Notes: generated from the sequence alone by a model not told the origin. Shown: positions 1 to 17,285, counted from the stretch's first letter. The stretch is 64,000 nt of DNA from Brachyhypopomus gauderio (GCF_052324685.1 NC_135212.1:6397778-6461777), one strand, 5' to 3'. Translations and numbers: made by a program.

Positions 1-168
1 ATAAGGATCCGCGAGGTCAGGGCGCAGATGTGCGTGCTGCAACAGCAGAGCTGTGTCATCCTGCAGCCCTGCCCCACAGTACTCACAGCCCACACAACAG
101 CAGCCAGACATACCACATCAGTAAATGTGTGTCAGTCGAATGCCTTTCGCCTGTCTTCTTCTGAGCAC
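1..168 (+). CDS. Possible 3' end of a plus-strand gene (partial; rassf9 candidate by position)
   Basis: Frame 1 is open from the window edge to a TAA at 166-168, giving about 55 codons. The first 20 codons are GC-rich at third positions and read IREVRAQMCVLQQQS, a charged/glutamine-rich stretch that could end a coiled coil. The second half is less coding-like. In tetrapods the gene beyond ALX1 is RASSF9, convergent with it; a plus-strand gene ending here would fit that arrangement. This is inference from position only. I do not recognise the peptide with certainty, and the frame could be chance. Confidence 0.3.
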
Positions 169-1316
169 TAAACAAAAACAAAAAGTTTAGCGGCGAATCA
201 TTCCATCTGCTGATTTGAACGTTAAAATATCAGCTAATCAAAGTAAAGTGAATGAATTTTGCACGCGTCTACTTCAGTGTGCAGCAAAACAAATTTCCCC
301 TGTCGTTCAAAAGCAATTCATTGCATATGCATGAGGTGTGAACACCACCAGGCTCTGAATACCACAAAAGCAATTCATCCGACAGCAACCCAATTTTCTT
401 TGTTTGAACTTTATGATGAGGTGTTCAGAGCTATAATTATCTTTTAATACTCTTTATGAGCGGTAACGTTTTTAGAGACCTAGGTCATGTTGTGCAACTG
501 GTCCCATTGCTACAAAGTGAATGAATGATTCTATTCAAGAACAATTCCGTTCAAATATAATTCCAGACTGTTCCATGACAGCCAACTACAGCACATCTGA
601 CCTAAAATGTGTGCATTATGTGCCCGTAATAAACCAGCTCTTCACCAGCTCTTCACCAGCTCTTATTTCTTGCAGAATTATTTCCCTCCCGTTTCTGTAT
701 AAACCCAAACAGACAGAGCTGTCTGGCACTCCAAGTCTGTCTGGCAGTAGTGTGGACATAAGTATGGATGTGTGATATCATGGAGACAAGGCCTTGGTGA
801 AATTGAGCCTTAGCCAAACATCATACATAGAATTGTTAACAAAAGTGTATACATGTGCTCCAATTATGCTAATGTTCTCCTCCTCTCTGTTCACACAGGT
901 ATAATCTGGCCTGATATTTTAAAAATATATCACCCAAAATTCCTCTGGAAAAGACGTCACACCACTGCTCTCTTCTCTTCAGAAGAACATCGTTGCACAT
1001 TTCTCCAAATAACAGGCCTGCGCTTTCTCCAAGCCCTTGATCTTTCTGCCTTCCCTGCACAACATCTCAAATTCAGCTTGATGCAGTGTCTTGTAAAGAT
1101 CTGTCAGATGGCTTCTCTGTTGCCATGTACCAAGTCTCAGGTGGCACCGTGAAACCGTACAAAACGCAGGAAGTTCTACCCCTGCGTCCCCACAGCTGCC
1201 TGCCTAAAGAACACAGAGTCCACGCACTCCCCAGCATTCTTAGTCAATACCTTTCATAGTGTTCCCTCCACTCCAGAGCAAAAATTGCACTTGCAGAATT
1301 CATTGACATGTGAACT

Positions 1317-1318
<2 letters not shown>
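169..1318. other. Non-coding, nothing recognised
   Basis: AT-rich sequence with short unremarkable open frames. A short tandem of the 12-mer CAGCTCTTCACC occurs near 636-663. It may be 3' UTR or flank of the possible gene ending at 168. No RNA gene or mobile element was recognised. Confidence 0.4.

Positions 1319-1356
<38 letters not shown>
1319..1356. repeat. (CA)n microsatellite
   Basis: Perfect CA dinucleotide run of about 19 units. The histidine/threonine and cysteine/valine open frames across it are artefacts of the repeat. Confidence 0.95.
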
Positions 1357-1358
<2 letters not shown>

Positions 1359-4300
1359 TTCTTTCTTTTATTATGCACACCTCTTGGGTGGGCCAGCATC
1401 CATATCTCTTCTTCTTATTGTGATGTGGGGTCTCTTTTATGTCTGGCCTGTCCCTATTCCCATGTTCCAACTTTAGAAGGCGTTTATTATCACTGTTACC
1501 TGTGTTCCCTCTGCCGCAGGTGCTCATCAAAAAGCCTTTCATTACGGGCAAGCCAGCCTGCAGAAAGAAAGACAGAGAGAGGGAGAGAGGGCCATAAAGG
1601 GAGAGAGTCAGAGGGAGGGAAAGAGAGAGAGAGAGTATGGGTGGGGTTGGAGAGAGCAGCCAAAAGGCCCTGAGAGGTTTATTAAGCCGACAGCAGTGTC
1701 TCAGAGTGCTGAATATGCCCTCAAAGTAATGAGCCTTCCGCATGAGTGATCATCTTCCACAGTAAATCAGATCCATCGGGCCAGTGTGAGCTCTGAAGGT
1801 GCAGAGAGCGTTCCTCCTTCTTCCATCTCTTCCTCCGGTGTCCTACATGTGTGTCCTCCTGGGTAGCTTCTGCCATGAGTGTCTTCGTCACCACCTCGTG
1901 TCCTGTGTTTCCCAGCCACACCTGTCCTGCTGATCCCCTACGTCTCCAGCTGTCAGTATCTGCCTGTGCATGTGAACTCTGATTGCCGACTACTCTATGT
2001 GCTTTGAAACTGGGGCTAGTTAGAACGAAACACCAAACCTACCTAATTCCTCCAGATCTCTGTTGGAAAGAGATTGAGCTGATATCAGCTGAGAAGGGCA
2101 GGAAATGTGGAATAATGTTACTGTAATGTTATGTAGACAGAAGAAATCACACCTCATATGTACCCCAGCTCTTATTCTAAAGGCATTTTGACTAGATAAC
2201 ATGGTAAGCCACAGGGACAGCTATCAAAGTTACATTTCAGTGTGCAGTGCGGGGGATTATTTACTGCTGTTTGTACAACCTCGTGACAAGATCTGACGAT
2301 TTTTATTTAAAAAAAAAACTTCAAAGTAAACACATTTTTCAAATTTTCTTTCTTGTTTGTTTTGTTTACTGTTTCTTTCACAAATATATAAATATATCTT
2401 TTACAAAAAAATTGTCACGATTAATCATTTAAAATCAGTGAACCAGTGAATTTATTCAGCAATGAAGAGTCAAGGGGATATGTTGGTCCTCAGACTTTTG
2501 CTGTGGAACAATGTCTGGTCATTTATTTCTTAGCCAGAAAGAAGGATAGTGGTCTAACATTGGAGAGTGACTCCAACAACACTGTGTGACTAAACATTTG
2601 TCTTAGATGTAGTTTTCTACGGAAAGGTTAGGATGTGTCCCCTCAGTCTTTTTTACTCAAGGTATGCAATCAAACATTAGAAATGGGAGAAAGACAGAGA
2701 CATACGGACAAGGAGGGAGACAAATACATAAGAAGAGAGAGTGAGACGGATACATAAGAAGAGGGAGAGACACAGGAGGAGGAAGTGATGGAGGAGGATA
2801 GATGAACGGGGAGAGAGCAGCACAGAAAATGACATTCAAATACAAACCTGAAACAGAAACAATCACAAAATCAAACAAGTATAAGAGTGGCAGATGAAAC
2901 CCTGCTGATGATCTCCATATTTGAGGCACTGATGAGTAAAACAAGGGCATGACTACAATCTCACAGCATCAGGATCAAAACACACTTCTCATGCGAAGTC
3001 CCTTGTGACATGTCCTTCACTGGGAGTCATCTCACGTGCAGAACCTTGTGGAGTGTGCTGCACTGGGGGATCATCTCACGTGAGGCCTATGTGCCTGTAT
3101 GCTCACGTAGAAATGTTCACAGGCTGCAGATGACTAGCAGTAGTCTCCGCAGACGTGGGGTTTGAAGTGCAAAGCAATGAAGACCAAGCCTGGCTGCGTT
3201 AGATGACGGGAGAGGCTTTGATCACCCTCAACCACCACCCCCCAGCACTTCTCACCGCCGTTCTCTTCACCATGGTGGCGGCGACACTAATCTCAACACA
3301 CTTCCTCACCAGCTTCAGTTTCCCTTTGAAGACCCCCAGCCTGTTTGGGAGATTAATCTGATTTCATGTTCATTTCCTGAGAGCCTCTCTCTCTCTCACC
3401 CCTAGCCTGCATCCACACCTTGTGCTTCACAAATCACCATAGCAACCAACTATTTGCCCTGTTCTGGAGCCCATGCATCTGATGAAAATGCAGGTGTTAT
3501 GGGAGGTGTTGTTCCAAACTCAGAGCCCAGCATACTGCCTTCTGCTACTATTGCACAGCTAATAACTAGATCAGCTTTTGCTAAGATACAGGGAGTAGTT
3601 CCAACAACTAGGCATATGTCAAGTGAAGGTTTTGTTCAATTTATATGAGATTATTGTAAACACTCAAAAGGAACACCCAATCAATTGAAACAAAGAAGAA
3701 CTTTCCAGTTTTAAGACACAAAACCCAGTTTGAACACATCGATCCCAGTTTGAAAACACACAAAACCCAATTTGAAGACAAAATGCAGTTTGAAGACATA
3801 CATCCCAGATTTCAACAATGCCATCTGAAATTCAACTGAAATATAAATGACAATATGTATCATATCTAACATATTTCTCATTCATACTGTCTGACATTTA
3901 CTAAAAGTGCAGTTCTGTGTGTTTCCTCATATTCAGGAGAATATGAGACAGGAATTACCCCATCTTAGGATGTGTGCCATTGATTGAAACCTTGGCAGTG
4001 TCCCTAATAGATAACAAAATCCAGGGTACCAAAATGTCTTGTGTCTTAACTTGCCCCATATTTGGGGTAACTTGATCCAGCTGATGGGGTAAGTTCAGCC
4101 ATCAGAGTAAGTAGATACAGACTCTTGTATAAACCAAATTTACAAGTATAATTCCAAATATTGTTATAGCTTTTTGCAGTTGCTGAGACCCAATTTCTGA
4201 AACTATGTCTCCTTTTTCAAAACGTAACACAGAGCAGCCAAAACCACACAGACAACAGGCAAAACATCTCACACTTTAGGAAAAAACAAACACTTCACAC

Positions 4301-4366
4301 TCTTCACACAAATATCAGATCAACAGCCTTTCCTGACAACTACACACTGATGTGACAAATGGACAA
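1357..4366. other. Non-coding intergenic sequence
   Basis: No gene recognised. Purine-rich patches (GAGA-type) lie at about 1561-1640 and 2685-2815. A degenerate tandem of an ~20-bp 'acacaaaacccagtttgaa' unit lies at about 3715-3800. A stretch near 4030-4100 (ttgccccatatttggggtaa) resembles decayed ends of the TIR element seen at 25083, but too weakly to call. Confidence 0.4.
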
Positions 4367-4465
4367 CACTACTACTGTGTGTCATATATAACACTACTAC
4401 TGTGTGTCATATATAACACTACTACTGTGTGTCATATATAAAACTACTACTGTGTGTCATATATA
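4367..4465. repeat. 24/25-bp tandem repeat, 4 copies
   Basis: The unit ACTACTACTGTGTGTCATAT plus 4-5 bases repeats four times almost perfectly. It is non-coding. Confidence 0.85.
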
Positions 4466-7400
4466 TTTACAAATATGCAGGTTATTTCATGCCTAGAGAC
4501 TCTGGCATTGGCATGGTGTCCTGTGATGTTCATTAGAGTATTGTTTGATGTATGAAATAGGCATAAAGTAGTCAATATTGTGTTGCACAGGACACTGGAT
4601 TAAAGTATCAGTGAGAGTATTGAAGAGCGTACTTGGTGCATATTCATTGTGTGGTTGTTTCATACTGTCAGAGTTGTCACTATTGATTTTGCTGTATGCT
4701 GTTGTTTGCTCTAATCATGTTGAGGATGGTATCTGTTCTGGGTGGATACCTTTCTCCAGCAAGGTAGTCTAGTTCTGCAAAAACACAATATTAACATTTT
4801 ACAGTAGTGGCATGAAGTAACTAAGTTACTGTACCTACTGATATGGTACTACAGTAGTACAGTGGTGTACACAGTTCAGTTCTGTGTGTTGGGCAGTATG
4901 GTATAGAGCACTGGTCGACTTATCTTTCCACATTTCTTAATGTCCAGATGATGCTACAGGTTAGCAGCACAGAGTAGGTGGGATACTTTGCCTCCAGAAA
5001 ACTCAATCCATGGTCAACCAAAGTGCCTCTGATCCCATCGTCTCTGATCTCACCATCCTCTTCCTCATCATCTCTCTGCAGTATTGGACTTCACTGTTGT
5101 GCAAACCATGATATGCAACTTGTGGCCTCTTTAAATGGCTCAAGATGTGATTACTAAAGGTTTGTAAAAATGAAGACCTGTAAAGACTGGTTTAGGATAA
5201 TTGGTAGGTGGGTGTGTTGCATGGCAGTGTCTTCCAAAAGAAACACATGGTTTTCAGTTTTGAATTGTGTGTCCAATGTAGGAGAATTTATTTAATGCTT
5301 TGTAAAAAGTGTGTTTTACAACTGCTAAATGAGTGTAAGGCAGAGAATAGTATCGGGGTTCATGAAATTCTGGGATTAAGAAACAGACATGGCAGTTTAA
5401 AACTGAATCAATATTAAAACTTTTATTTAAACATTTATGTTTCTGAAGAACATCCACAAATTGTTTGTTTATCACTTTCACTGTCGACATCCATCTGCAT
5501 GTAATCTTATATAACACTTTTATGTTTTTATAACATTTTTAAATTAGACCTGCCTGGTAATGACAGCAATCAATCATGGAAAATTACAGACATTATTCAC
5601 CATGCCATGCATGTCTGCTGCAGACAAATATGAGGTGTTGCTCCCCAGGGATGTGAAGACTCTCTCTGGTTTCCTTCTTTAATTCGTTATGTCACATGTC
5701 AGCTTTCCAGATCCAACACCTAGAATATGAAATATAATGTTAATGAAGCACTGTTAGGCTGCCACCATAGTGTAAGCATCAATATACCCGTATACCATAT
5801 ATCCGAGAGGGTCAAATGGAGCACCTTATGGCCAAAGATCTGCCCCAGTTTACCCCACAGCCACCATTTGGGGGAAAGTGTTTAGTCTAGTAACCCATAT
5901 GCAGTATATAGGTCTCATTAAGGCCTATGTGTTATTAGACTGATATTTCTGGCATCGCGGGGCTCTTTCCTCCAGCTCTGTGCCCTGGCTGGGAGTGGTT
6001 TCCTCTGGGGAGCATGGCGAGGACTTCCTGCTGGAGTCTGGGAGGTGGAGATTTAGCTGCATCAGAGCAGACCCAGGTAATGTGCTGCTCTCTGTCTACA
6101 TGACCGAACCAGAACTGAAATTCTTAGGATAAAGGGAATTACCCAGGATAAGAGAGTCTTAATGCATTTACGGTGCTGAAATCGATTTTGCTTTGACTAA
6201 TACTACAAAAGAATACTTTGGCTAGACTGTCTTTACATCCTGGCACTTATCACTAAAATAGACACCCTGAGGTATAACTTCTCTCTGAATGCCCTGGGCT
6301 CTGTAATCAGAGGCTGCAATGTTCAGAACAGTTTGGGTAGAAATAATAAAGAGAAAATCTCCAGAAGCAGGTGGTTTTCTAAGCCTGTGAATTAGTGAAG
6401 CGTGCACAGGCAACACAGAGGATGGTGTGTAGAGGCTCTGTGAACACAGGACAAGAGACTGAAGGCAACAGTGTGGCAAGAACTGAGAACATCACTTACA
6501 GCACTTGTAATGAACTGAGAGTGGGATGTAGAAGTAGTTTTATTATGAGAAAAGCAAAACATGATTACCGGTACAAGTGTTTTAAACATCCGCACAGCAA
6601 AAGACATATGAAGAAGAAGAATCGCATTAGCTACTTTAAATCTGGTGTTGTAATGTAATTCACTTTAAATTCTGAATGAATATAAGTTTGATTTGACAGA
6701 ATGCATGTATAAAATCCACTCCTTCAGACTTCGGTAAATCATTGCATCAGTGGAGAACAGGGTTTGGTCTTAGCTCATATGAGTCCTCTGTTCAGCCATA
6801 GTGGATCTGGTTTCATGCATTAAGTTCAGCCAAAGGTTCAACAGTTGAAATAGCAAGACATTTGGATGTCAGCTCCATGGAAGTGGAGCATATCTCGTAA
6901 TGGTCTCATGGACCAGGGTAACACTGAAGCTGGGCAGTCCGTAACCCTATACCAGAGATGCACGTCACATCCCGGCAGCCCTGTTCTTCATGCATTTCTG
7001 TCAGGCAACCCTGAGGACGGGTCTGCTCTCCAGCGCTGAGTGCCATGACCACCATGTGTGGAGGAGCATTGTTGCGGAGTTCTGAATGGAGCGCTCACAC
7101 CACTGAGCCGTGCATGTATTAGGTTTCAACTGGATGTGGAAGAACAGACATAAAAAGGCACCAGTTGGCATTAGGGTGGGAGGGAGCATTACAGCTAGCA
7201 TGAAAGATCCAGCCGTGGAAGCTCAGTGACTGCAACGCATTCTAAGCATCAGGTTTGCATTAGCCCATAACACTCAGTCACTCAGGTGGGAAAGCCATAA
7301 ACATCACAACCAAGAAACAAATGACCCCATCACTCCTCCATCCGTGACTCCACTTTTATCTGTGGAGGTAATGCCCACTCCTAACCACAATGCTGTTCTT

Positions 7401-7685
7401 CTGCAGAGGCGTGAGAAGCCCTAAAGCTATCAGACAGGTGAACTTAATCCACGCTGACAACAGTTTTGTCTGGTGCGTACCTGATCTATTGTAAATCAAG
7501 TTTTCCTGCATAGTTGCTATTTCGCAGGCTGAAAGGCCGTGAGTTCAACTTTTATACTTGTCCCTGAAATGGAGAAGCAGTAGAGAAAATTAAGTTAAAG
7601 TCTAATGCACCATTTCTCACTAATGCATCACTTATATCTTTATTGTTTTATTTATTTCCTTCCTTAACAAATGGGGAGGGGAGGC
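4466..7685. other. Non-coding intergenic sequence
   Basis: Only short open frames without recognisable domains. No RNA gene, intact mobile element or splice-consistent exon series was seen. Confidence 0.4.
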
Positions 7686-8701
7686 GGGGCAGGATGTCTG
7701 CAGAATGAGGTGTGGTCAGGGCAGGATGTCTGCAGGATGAGGTGTGGTCAGGGCAGGATGTCTGCAGGATGAGGTGTGGTCAGGGCAGGATGTCTGCAGG
7801 ATGAGGTGTGGTCAGGGGCAGGATGTCTGCAGGATGAGGTGTGGTCAGGGCAGGATGTCTGCAGGATGAGGTGTGGTCAGGGGCAGGATGTCTGCAGGAT
7901 GAGGTGTGGTCAGGGGCAGGATGTCTGCAGGATGAGGTGTGGTCAGGGGCAGGATGTCTGCAGGATGAGGTGTGGTCAGGGGCAGGATGTCTGCAGGATG
8001 AGGTGTGGTCAGGGCAGGATGTCTGCAGGATGAGGTGTGGTCAGGGCAGGATGTCTGCAGGATGAGGTGAGGTCAGGGCAGGATGTCTGCAGGATGAGGT
8101 GTGGTCAGGGCAGGATGTCTGCAGGATGAGGTGTGGTCAGGGCAGGATGTCTGCAGGATGAGGTGTGGTCGTGGTCAGGGCAGGATGTCTGCAGGATGAG
8201 GTGTGGTCAGGGGCAGGATGTCTGCAGGATGAGGTGTGGTCAGGGGCAGGATGTCTGCAGGATGAGGTGTGGTCAGGGCAGGATGTCTGCAGGATGAGGT
8301 GTGGTCAGGGCAGGATGTCTGCAGGATGAGGTGTGGTCAGGGGCAGGATGTCTGCAGGATGAGGTGTGGTCAGGGGCAGGATGTCTGCAGGATGAGGTGA
8401 GGTCAGGGCAGGATGTCTGCAGGATGAGGTGTGGTCAGGGGCAGGATGTCTGCAGGATGAGGTGTGGTCAGGGCAGGATGTCTGCAGGATGAGGTGTGGT
8501 CAGGGCAGGATGTCTGCAGGATGAGGTGTGGTCAGGGGCAGGATGTCTGCAGGATGAGGTGTGGTCAGGGGCAGGATGTCTGCAGGATGAGGTGAGGTCA
8601 GGGCAGGATGTCTGCAGGATGAGGTGTGGTCAGGGGCAGGATGTCTGCAGGATGAGGTGTGGTCAGGGCAGGATGTCTGCAGGATGAGGTGTGGTCAGGG
8701 G
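7686..8701. repeat. 32/33-bp minisatellite, about 31 copies
   Basis: The unit is GGGCAGGATGTCTGCAGGAT followed by GAGGTGTGGTCA. Monomers are 32 or 33 bp, differing by one G in the leading G run; a few have GTGAGGTCA in place of GTGTGGTCA. One irregular junction (gtggtcgtggtca) lies near 8165. The last two segments, starting near 8301 and 8496, are identical and offset by 195 bp, a six-monomer higher-order unit. The open frames are by-products of the repeat. Confidence 0.97.
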
Positions 8702-13577
<4,876 letters not shown>

Positions 13578-13583
13578 CACCAG
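13578..13583. repeat. Left target-site duplication CACCAG
   Basis: CACCAG directly precedes the left terminal inverted repeat and recurs at 14772-14777 directly after the right one, marking a 6-bp target duplication. Confidence 0.8.
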
Positions 13584-13601
13584 TATGGAACTTTTTTAGT
13601 G

Positions 13602-14135
13602 TCACCAGAACCTGAACCTGAAATCATTATTACTTGAAAAAACTGTCTGTAAAATCCATTCAGGTATGCAAAAATTGAAGTAAAAATTCAGGTTCAGGTC
13701 GAAATTCAGGTTCGGGTCGCAATTCAGGTTCAGGTCGAAATTCAGTTTTGGGTCAAAATTCAGGTTCGGGTCGAAATTCAGGTTCAGGTCGAAATCCAGG
13801 TTCAGGTTGAAATTCGAGTCGGGAATGCATGGATACTTAGGATGAGCAAACAAACTCCGAGCTAATCGAACTGCATCTGGCCAATCACAAAACATATCAG
13901 AGGTCATTGGGAGGCATGTTTTTCTGATAAATTTCCTGTAAGGGTGCGGTCCCTGTTTGGTGTGTAAGTACCATGTAAGCAGCACAAAAGTGACCACTGT
14001 GCCACCCAGAAATGGCACCTTGTGGCAGCTGCCACATAATCGTGGCACTTTGTGTGGTCTCCGTTGTCCAGAAACGCCGCCTGCCTCTGCTGACAGACAT
14101 CTAAAGAGTCTTGGGTGACTCTGACTATCGGCCAC
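13602..14135 (-). CDS. Unrecognised 177-codon frame inside the TIR element, FDLNLN repeats
   Basis: This frame lies inside the transposon and runs into its left inverted repeat. The first ~105 residues have no motif I recognise. Residues from about 106 on are a hexapeptide series (NFDLNL, NFDPNL, NFDPKL and similar) made by the 18-bp tandem repeat. A second overlapping frame (13904-14179) is also open. No RNase H-type DDE triad, zinc finger or helix-turn-helix is evident. It may be a non-functional relic or a spurious frame; the repeat alone could keep it open. Confidence 0.2.
   Translation of the reverse strand: MADSQSHPRLFRCLSAEAGGVSGQRRPHKVPRLCGSCHKVPFLGGTVVTFVLLTWYLHTKQGPHPYRKFIRKTCLPMTSDMFCDWPDAVRLARSLFAHPKYPCIPDSNFNLNLDFDLNLNFDPNLNFDPKLNFDLNLNCDPNLNFDLNLNFYFNFCIPEWILQTVFSSNNDFRFRFW
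13680..13815. repeat. 18-bp tandem repeat inside the TIR element
   Basis: The unit GGTTCRGGTCGAAATTCA repeats about seven times with small changes. Being 18 bp, it keeps the minus-strand frame open as FDLNLN. Confidence 0.9.
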
Positions 14136-14777
14136 TCGCTTAAATCATCCCGACGAGCTCTGAATCGCATTTGTTGCAATGAAGATGGTTCATAACTTTT
14201 GTTTGAAAATTATGTTGAGTGAAAGATACTAGCCGACATCCAGCTAGACAGCTCTATATTACTAGTTCAGAATACTGTTTAGCGATAACGTCGAATTAAG
14301 ATTATAGGAGGGTACGTGAATCTACAGTGGTAGACCGTTAACAATAGCACTAAATTTAAAGGGTTTATTATTATAGATGTATGGTTATCAGTGAATGTTC
14401 CTCCACGCCATCAGCGTAATTTAAACCTCTGCGAGCGAGTGGCATCGCATTTAGTATTTGTGCAATTTGTAGTATATTGAGCTTTGTATTGGTTTCGATT
14501 GTCAGCCGCTGTTATGACCCCACGATGTCATGGGTCTAGGTTTGGGGTGTGGGGTAGTAGCATGTACATAGTGGACAAGATGGAATTAAATAAGAACGCA
14601 AAAACCAGATGGATACGTAAAAAGAACTCTTTATTGCAGAGTGGTAATGAGTAGAAGAGCCTTTTCTACGCAGCAAAACACTGCTGCATACCTGAATGGA
14701 TTTTACAGACTGTTTTTTCAAGTAATAATGATTTCAGGTTCAGGTTCTGGTGACACTAAAAAAGCTCCATACACCAG

Positions 14778-15213
14778 TCATCTTTCTGTTTCTGTCTGTA
14801 GGACCATGGTGGACAGGATAGCAGTAGCGTGCCACCGATCAAACTCAAAGCCCCGTCACAGGCGTGTTTAACCAGTCCAAGTTTGTCTGGTACAGCAGTG
14901 TCTCCTTATGTGTCAGTGACATTGCTGGGTTGAGAACAGTCGGCCATGCAAACACACCCATCCATTAGCAGGCCTGTCACCTGACACAGATACTGATTAA
15001 AGGTTAGAGGATGTGAAACACGCAGTGTGCTTGGCTACAGATGGGTTGGACTCACCGTATAAAACGTGTTTATAATTAAATGGTGTCATTGATAAATTTT
15101 TAGTTATCAATTTCAAATATGTCTAATTTCTCATTTTAAAAATGCACATAACTAGTATAGTTAAAGGTTCAGTAGTGTTCCCTAAAATGGGGCATTAAGT
15201 GTGCTGTATAAAA
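14778..15213. other. Non-coding spacer
   Basis: Nothing recognised between the TIR element and the 19-bp minisatellite. Confidence 0.4.
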
Positions 15214-15401
15214 ACTGTCTTACAGACAACATACTGTCTCACAGACAACGTACTGTCTCACAGACAACGTACTGTCTTACAGACAACATACTGTCTCACA
15301 GACAACGTACTGTCTCACAGACAACGTACTGTCTCACAGACAAAGTACTGTCTTACAGACAACATACTGTCTCACAGACAACATACTGTCTCACAGACAA
15401 A
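15214..15401. repeat. 19-bp minisatellite, about 10 copies
   Basis: The unit ACTGTCTCACAGACAACGT varies at C/T and G/A positions. Each unit holds the small dyad TGTCT...AGACA, so every monomer can form a short hairpin. Confidence 0.95.
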
Positions 15402-17046
15402 TAGTCTCATAGAGACTCTTCAGATTCTTCATGCTTGATAACACTGTACAAAACACTTAATATAATCAACATTGTAGATTCTAATTAAGATTGAAGGCTA
15501 AATAGTCTAGAACAAACATTTCTGTATGACTCATTTAGTCTAAAGTCTAAATTAAGAACAAATAACATGCATGTCTAAGCCAAATGGAGTGAAATGTTCA
15601 GGCGTACTGGTCTGCACACCTGGATCCTGCTGGCTGTCTTCAGTCGTGCATTTTGAGAGATTTAAAATGTTCTGCACAACACTGTCCATTTGAAGCAGTG
15701 CACTCTGTTTGGGTCTTAATAGCAATTACATCCTGTGTGATTGAAGAGATTAGGTTCATTAAAGGACACAGCTGTGAGTTATGAGAGACGTTGCTGTTAA
15801 TTCAGGGTAATATTGGCAGCGTCCTAAAGGGAGTGGAGTGAGGTGTGTGTTGTGATTGTAGTAATTTTCCAATCATGTGAGGAAGACACATACATTGACT
15901 TGCTAATCTGTGATAGAAGCATTCTCTGCCTCTTTCTTCCATTTAATCTTCTGCATTACAAACACGGGAGTCACATGTCTATTCATTCTAACTATCATAT
16001 AAAACTTTGAAATATTTCCTTAATGATATGTTCCAAGTGAAGAAGAGAAATCAATTTTATAACATTCTAGGTAACTGCATTTCCAGTAATAGTCATTCCT
16101 ATCGATTCCTGCTGCAATTTACCAGTCTAGTCTTACGGTATAAATATAAATCACATACATACACAGCTGAATTATTATCAGAATGTAAAAGACATACCAA
16201 ATAAATACGATTCTGCCTGTATTAAATGGGCTCTGGGGTTTTACAAGCACGATGGTACCTTTGTTTCCAGGAGTTGCGCTTGTGAGGTTTCTAAAGAGCG
16301 TCTCAGTGCTTCAGTAATAAGGCAGACCAGGGTGATGGCAGACAGCAGGGGCTTTCTGTTGTTGAGTTTGCTTTCATTATCAACCTCAATAAGACTTGAG
16401 TGATTTCCAAAGGGCCGGTGAAAACACTTCATAAACCCATAAATCTGTGGGAATCTGACTTCACACTCCCTCAGATCTTCCATCACTGTCAGTGCATCTC
16501 ACCCTTGGAAAGAGACCAGCGCTGTGATTCTCTTCCATAATGCACTGACACTTCGAGAAAGACGTGCGGTGGGCTCCTGTTTGATAATGCACCACGTCAA
16601 ATAACGTGCCTCATCTCCTGTCCTCCATGTTTGAAGTCTCTCTCAGCTGCACGGATGCGCTACACAGGGAGCATAAAGGACGGAGAATGGTAATAAAACA
16701 ATCACAGACTAGGAATACAGCACCCTGATCGAGGCATTTTATACAATTAGTTTTTTTCTTGATTTCCTTGTTATTGACTGATCGGAAAATATGTGGTGTC
16801 ACAGCTCAAATAACCTTAAAGTTTTTTTTTACACATGTAAAGATTGTATTACCATTATACTAGTGTTAACAGTTATTGTATTGTATTGCAATTTATCCTG
16901 TACATCTTATGTTCTTTCAGGGCCTATGCTGAGAATTTAATTACATATTCACTGATGCAAGCAATGCAAAGGTATCTGCTTCCTTACCTGGTGTTTCAAA
17001 ACACAACATACAGGCCACTGCAGTGCTGAAGAGCAGCTTGTCCTGG
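15402..17046. other. Non-coding intergenic sequence
   Basis: AT-rich sequence with no recognised gene or element. Confidence 0.4.
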
Positions 17047-17285
17047 GGGTTAGGAGTTAGGGGTTAGGGGATAGGGGATAGAGGATAGGGGTTAGGGGTT
17101 AGGGTTGGGCTAGAATTAGGGGTTAGGGTTAGGGGATAGGGATTAGGGCTAGTGTTAGGCTTAGGAGTTTGGTTTTATGGGTAGTGTTAGTGTTATGGTT
17201 GGGTTGGGAGTTAGGGTTATGGTTGGATTTTGGATTAAGGTTTTAGGGTTAGGGTTAGGGTTAAGATTGGGTTTAGGAGTTAGGG
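17047..17285. repeat. Degenerate telomere-like (TTAGGG-type) tract
   Basis: About 240 bp of G-rich plus-strand sequence built from ttaggg, ggttagg and ggataggg variants. Only a few perfect TTAGGG units in a row occur (about 17246-17262). Unique sequence lies on both sides, so it is interstitial. Confidence 0.75.

Larger units (their letters stand above)
13584..14771. mobile_element. TIR DNA transposon, 1188 bp, long inverted repeats, 6-bp TSD
   Basis: The ends form inverted repeats of about 85 bp (13584-13668 and 14687-14771) with only about two mismatches. They begin TATGGARCTTTTTTAGTGTC. The 6-bp sequence CACCAG flanks both ends. The interior holds an 18-bp tandem repeat (about 13680-13815) and a 177-codon minus-strand frame (13602-14135) not recognised as a transposase, so the copy is probably non-autonomous. 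Near-identical TIRs suggest recent insertion. The superfamily is unresolved; 6-bp duplications are uncommon (Dada-like elements make 6-7 bp ones). Confidence 0.88.

Noticed and set aside
4010..4110. Relic of the TAGGGGAGACC TIR family
   Set aside because: Only short phrases (ggggtaa..., cccca) agree; no terminus can be defined.
17047..17285. Actual chromosome end
   Set aside because: Unique DNA continues on both sides and the repeat is degenerate.
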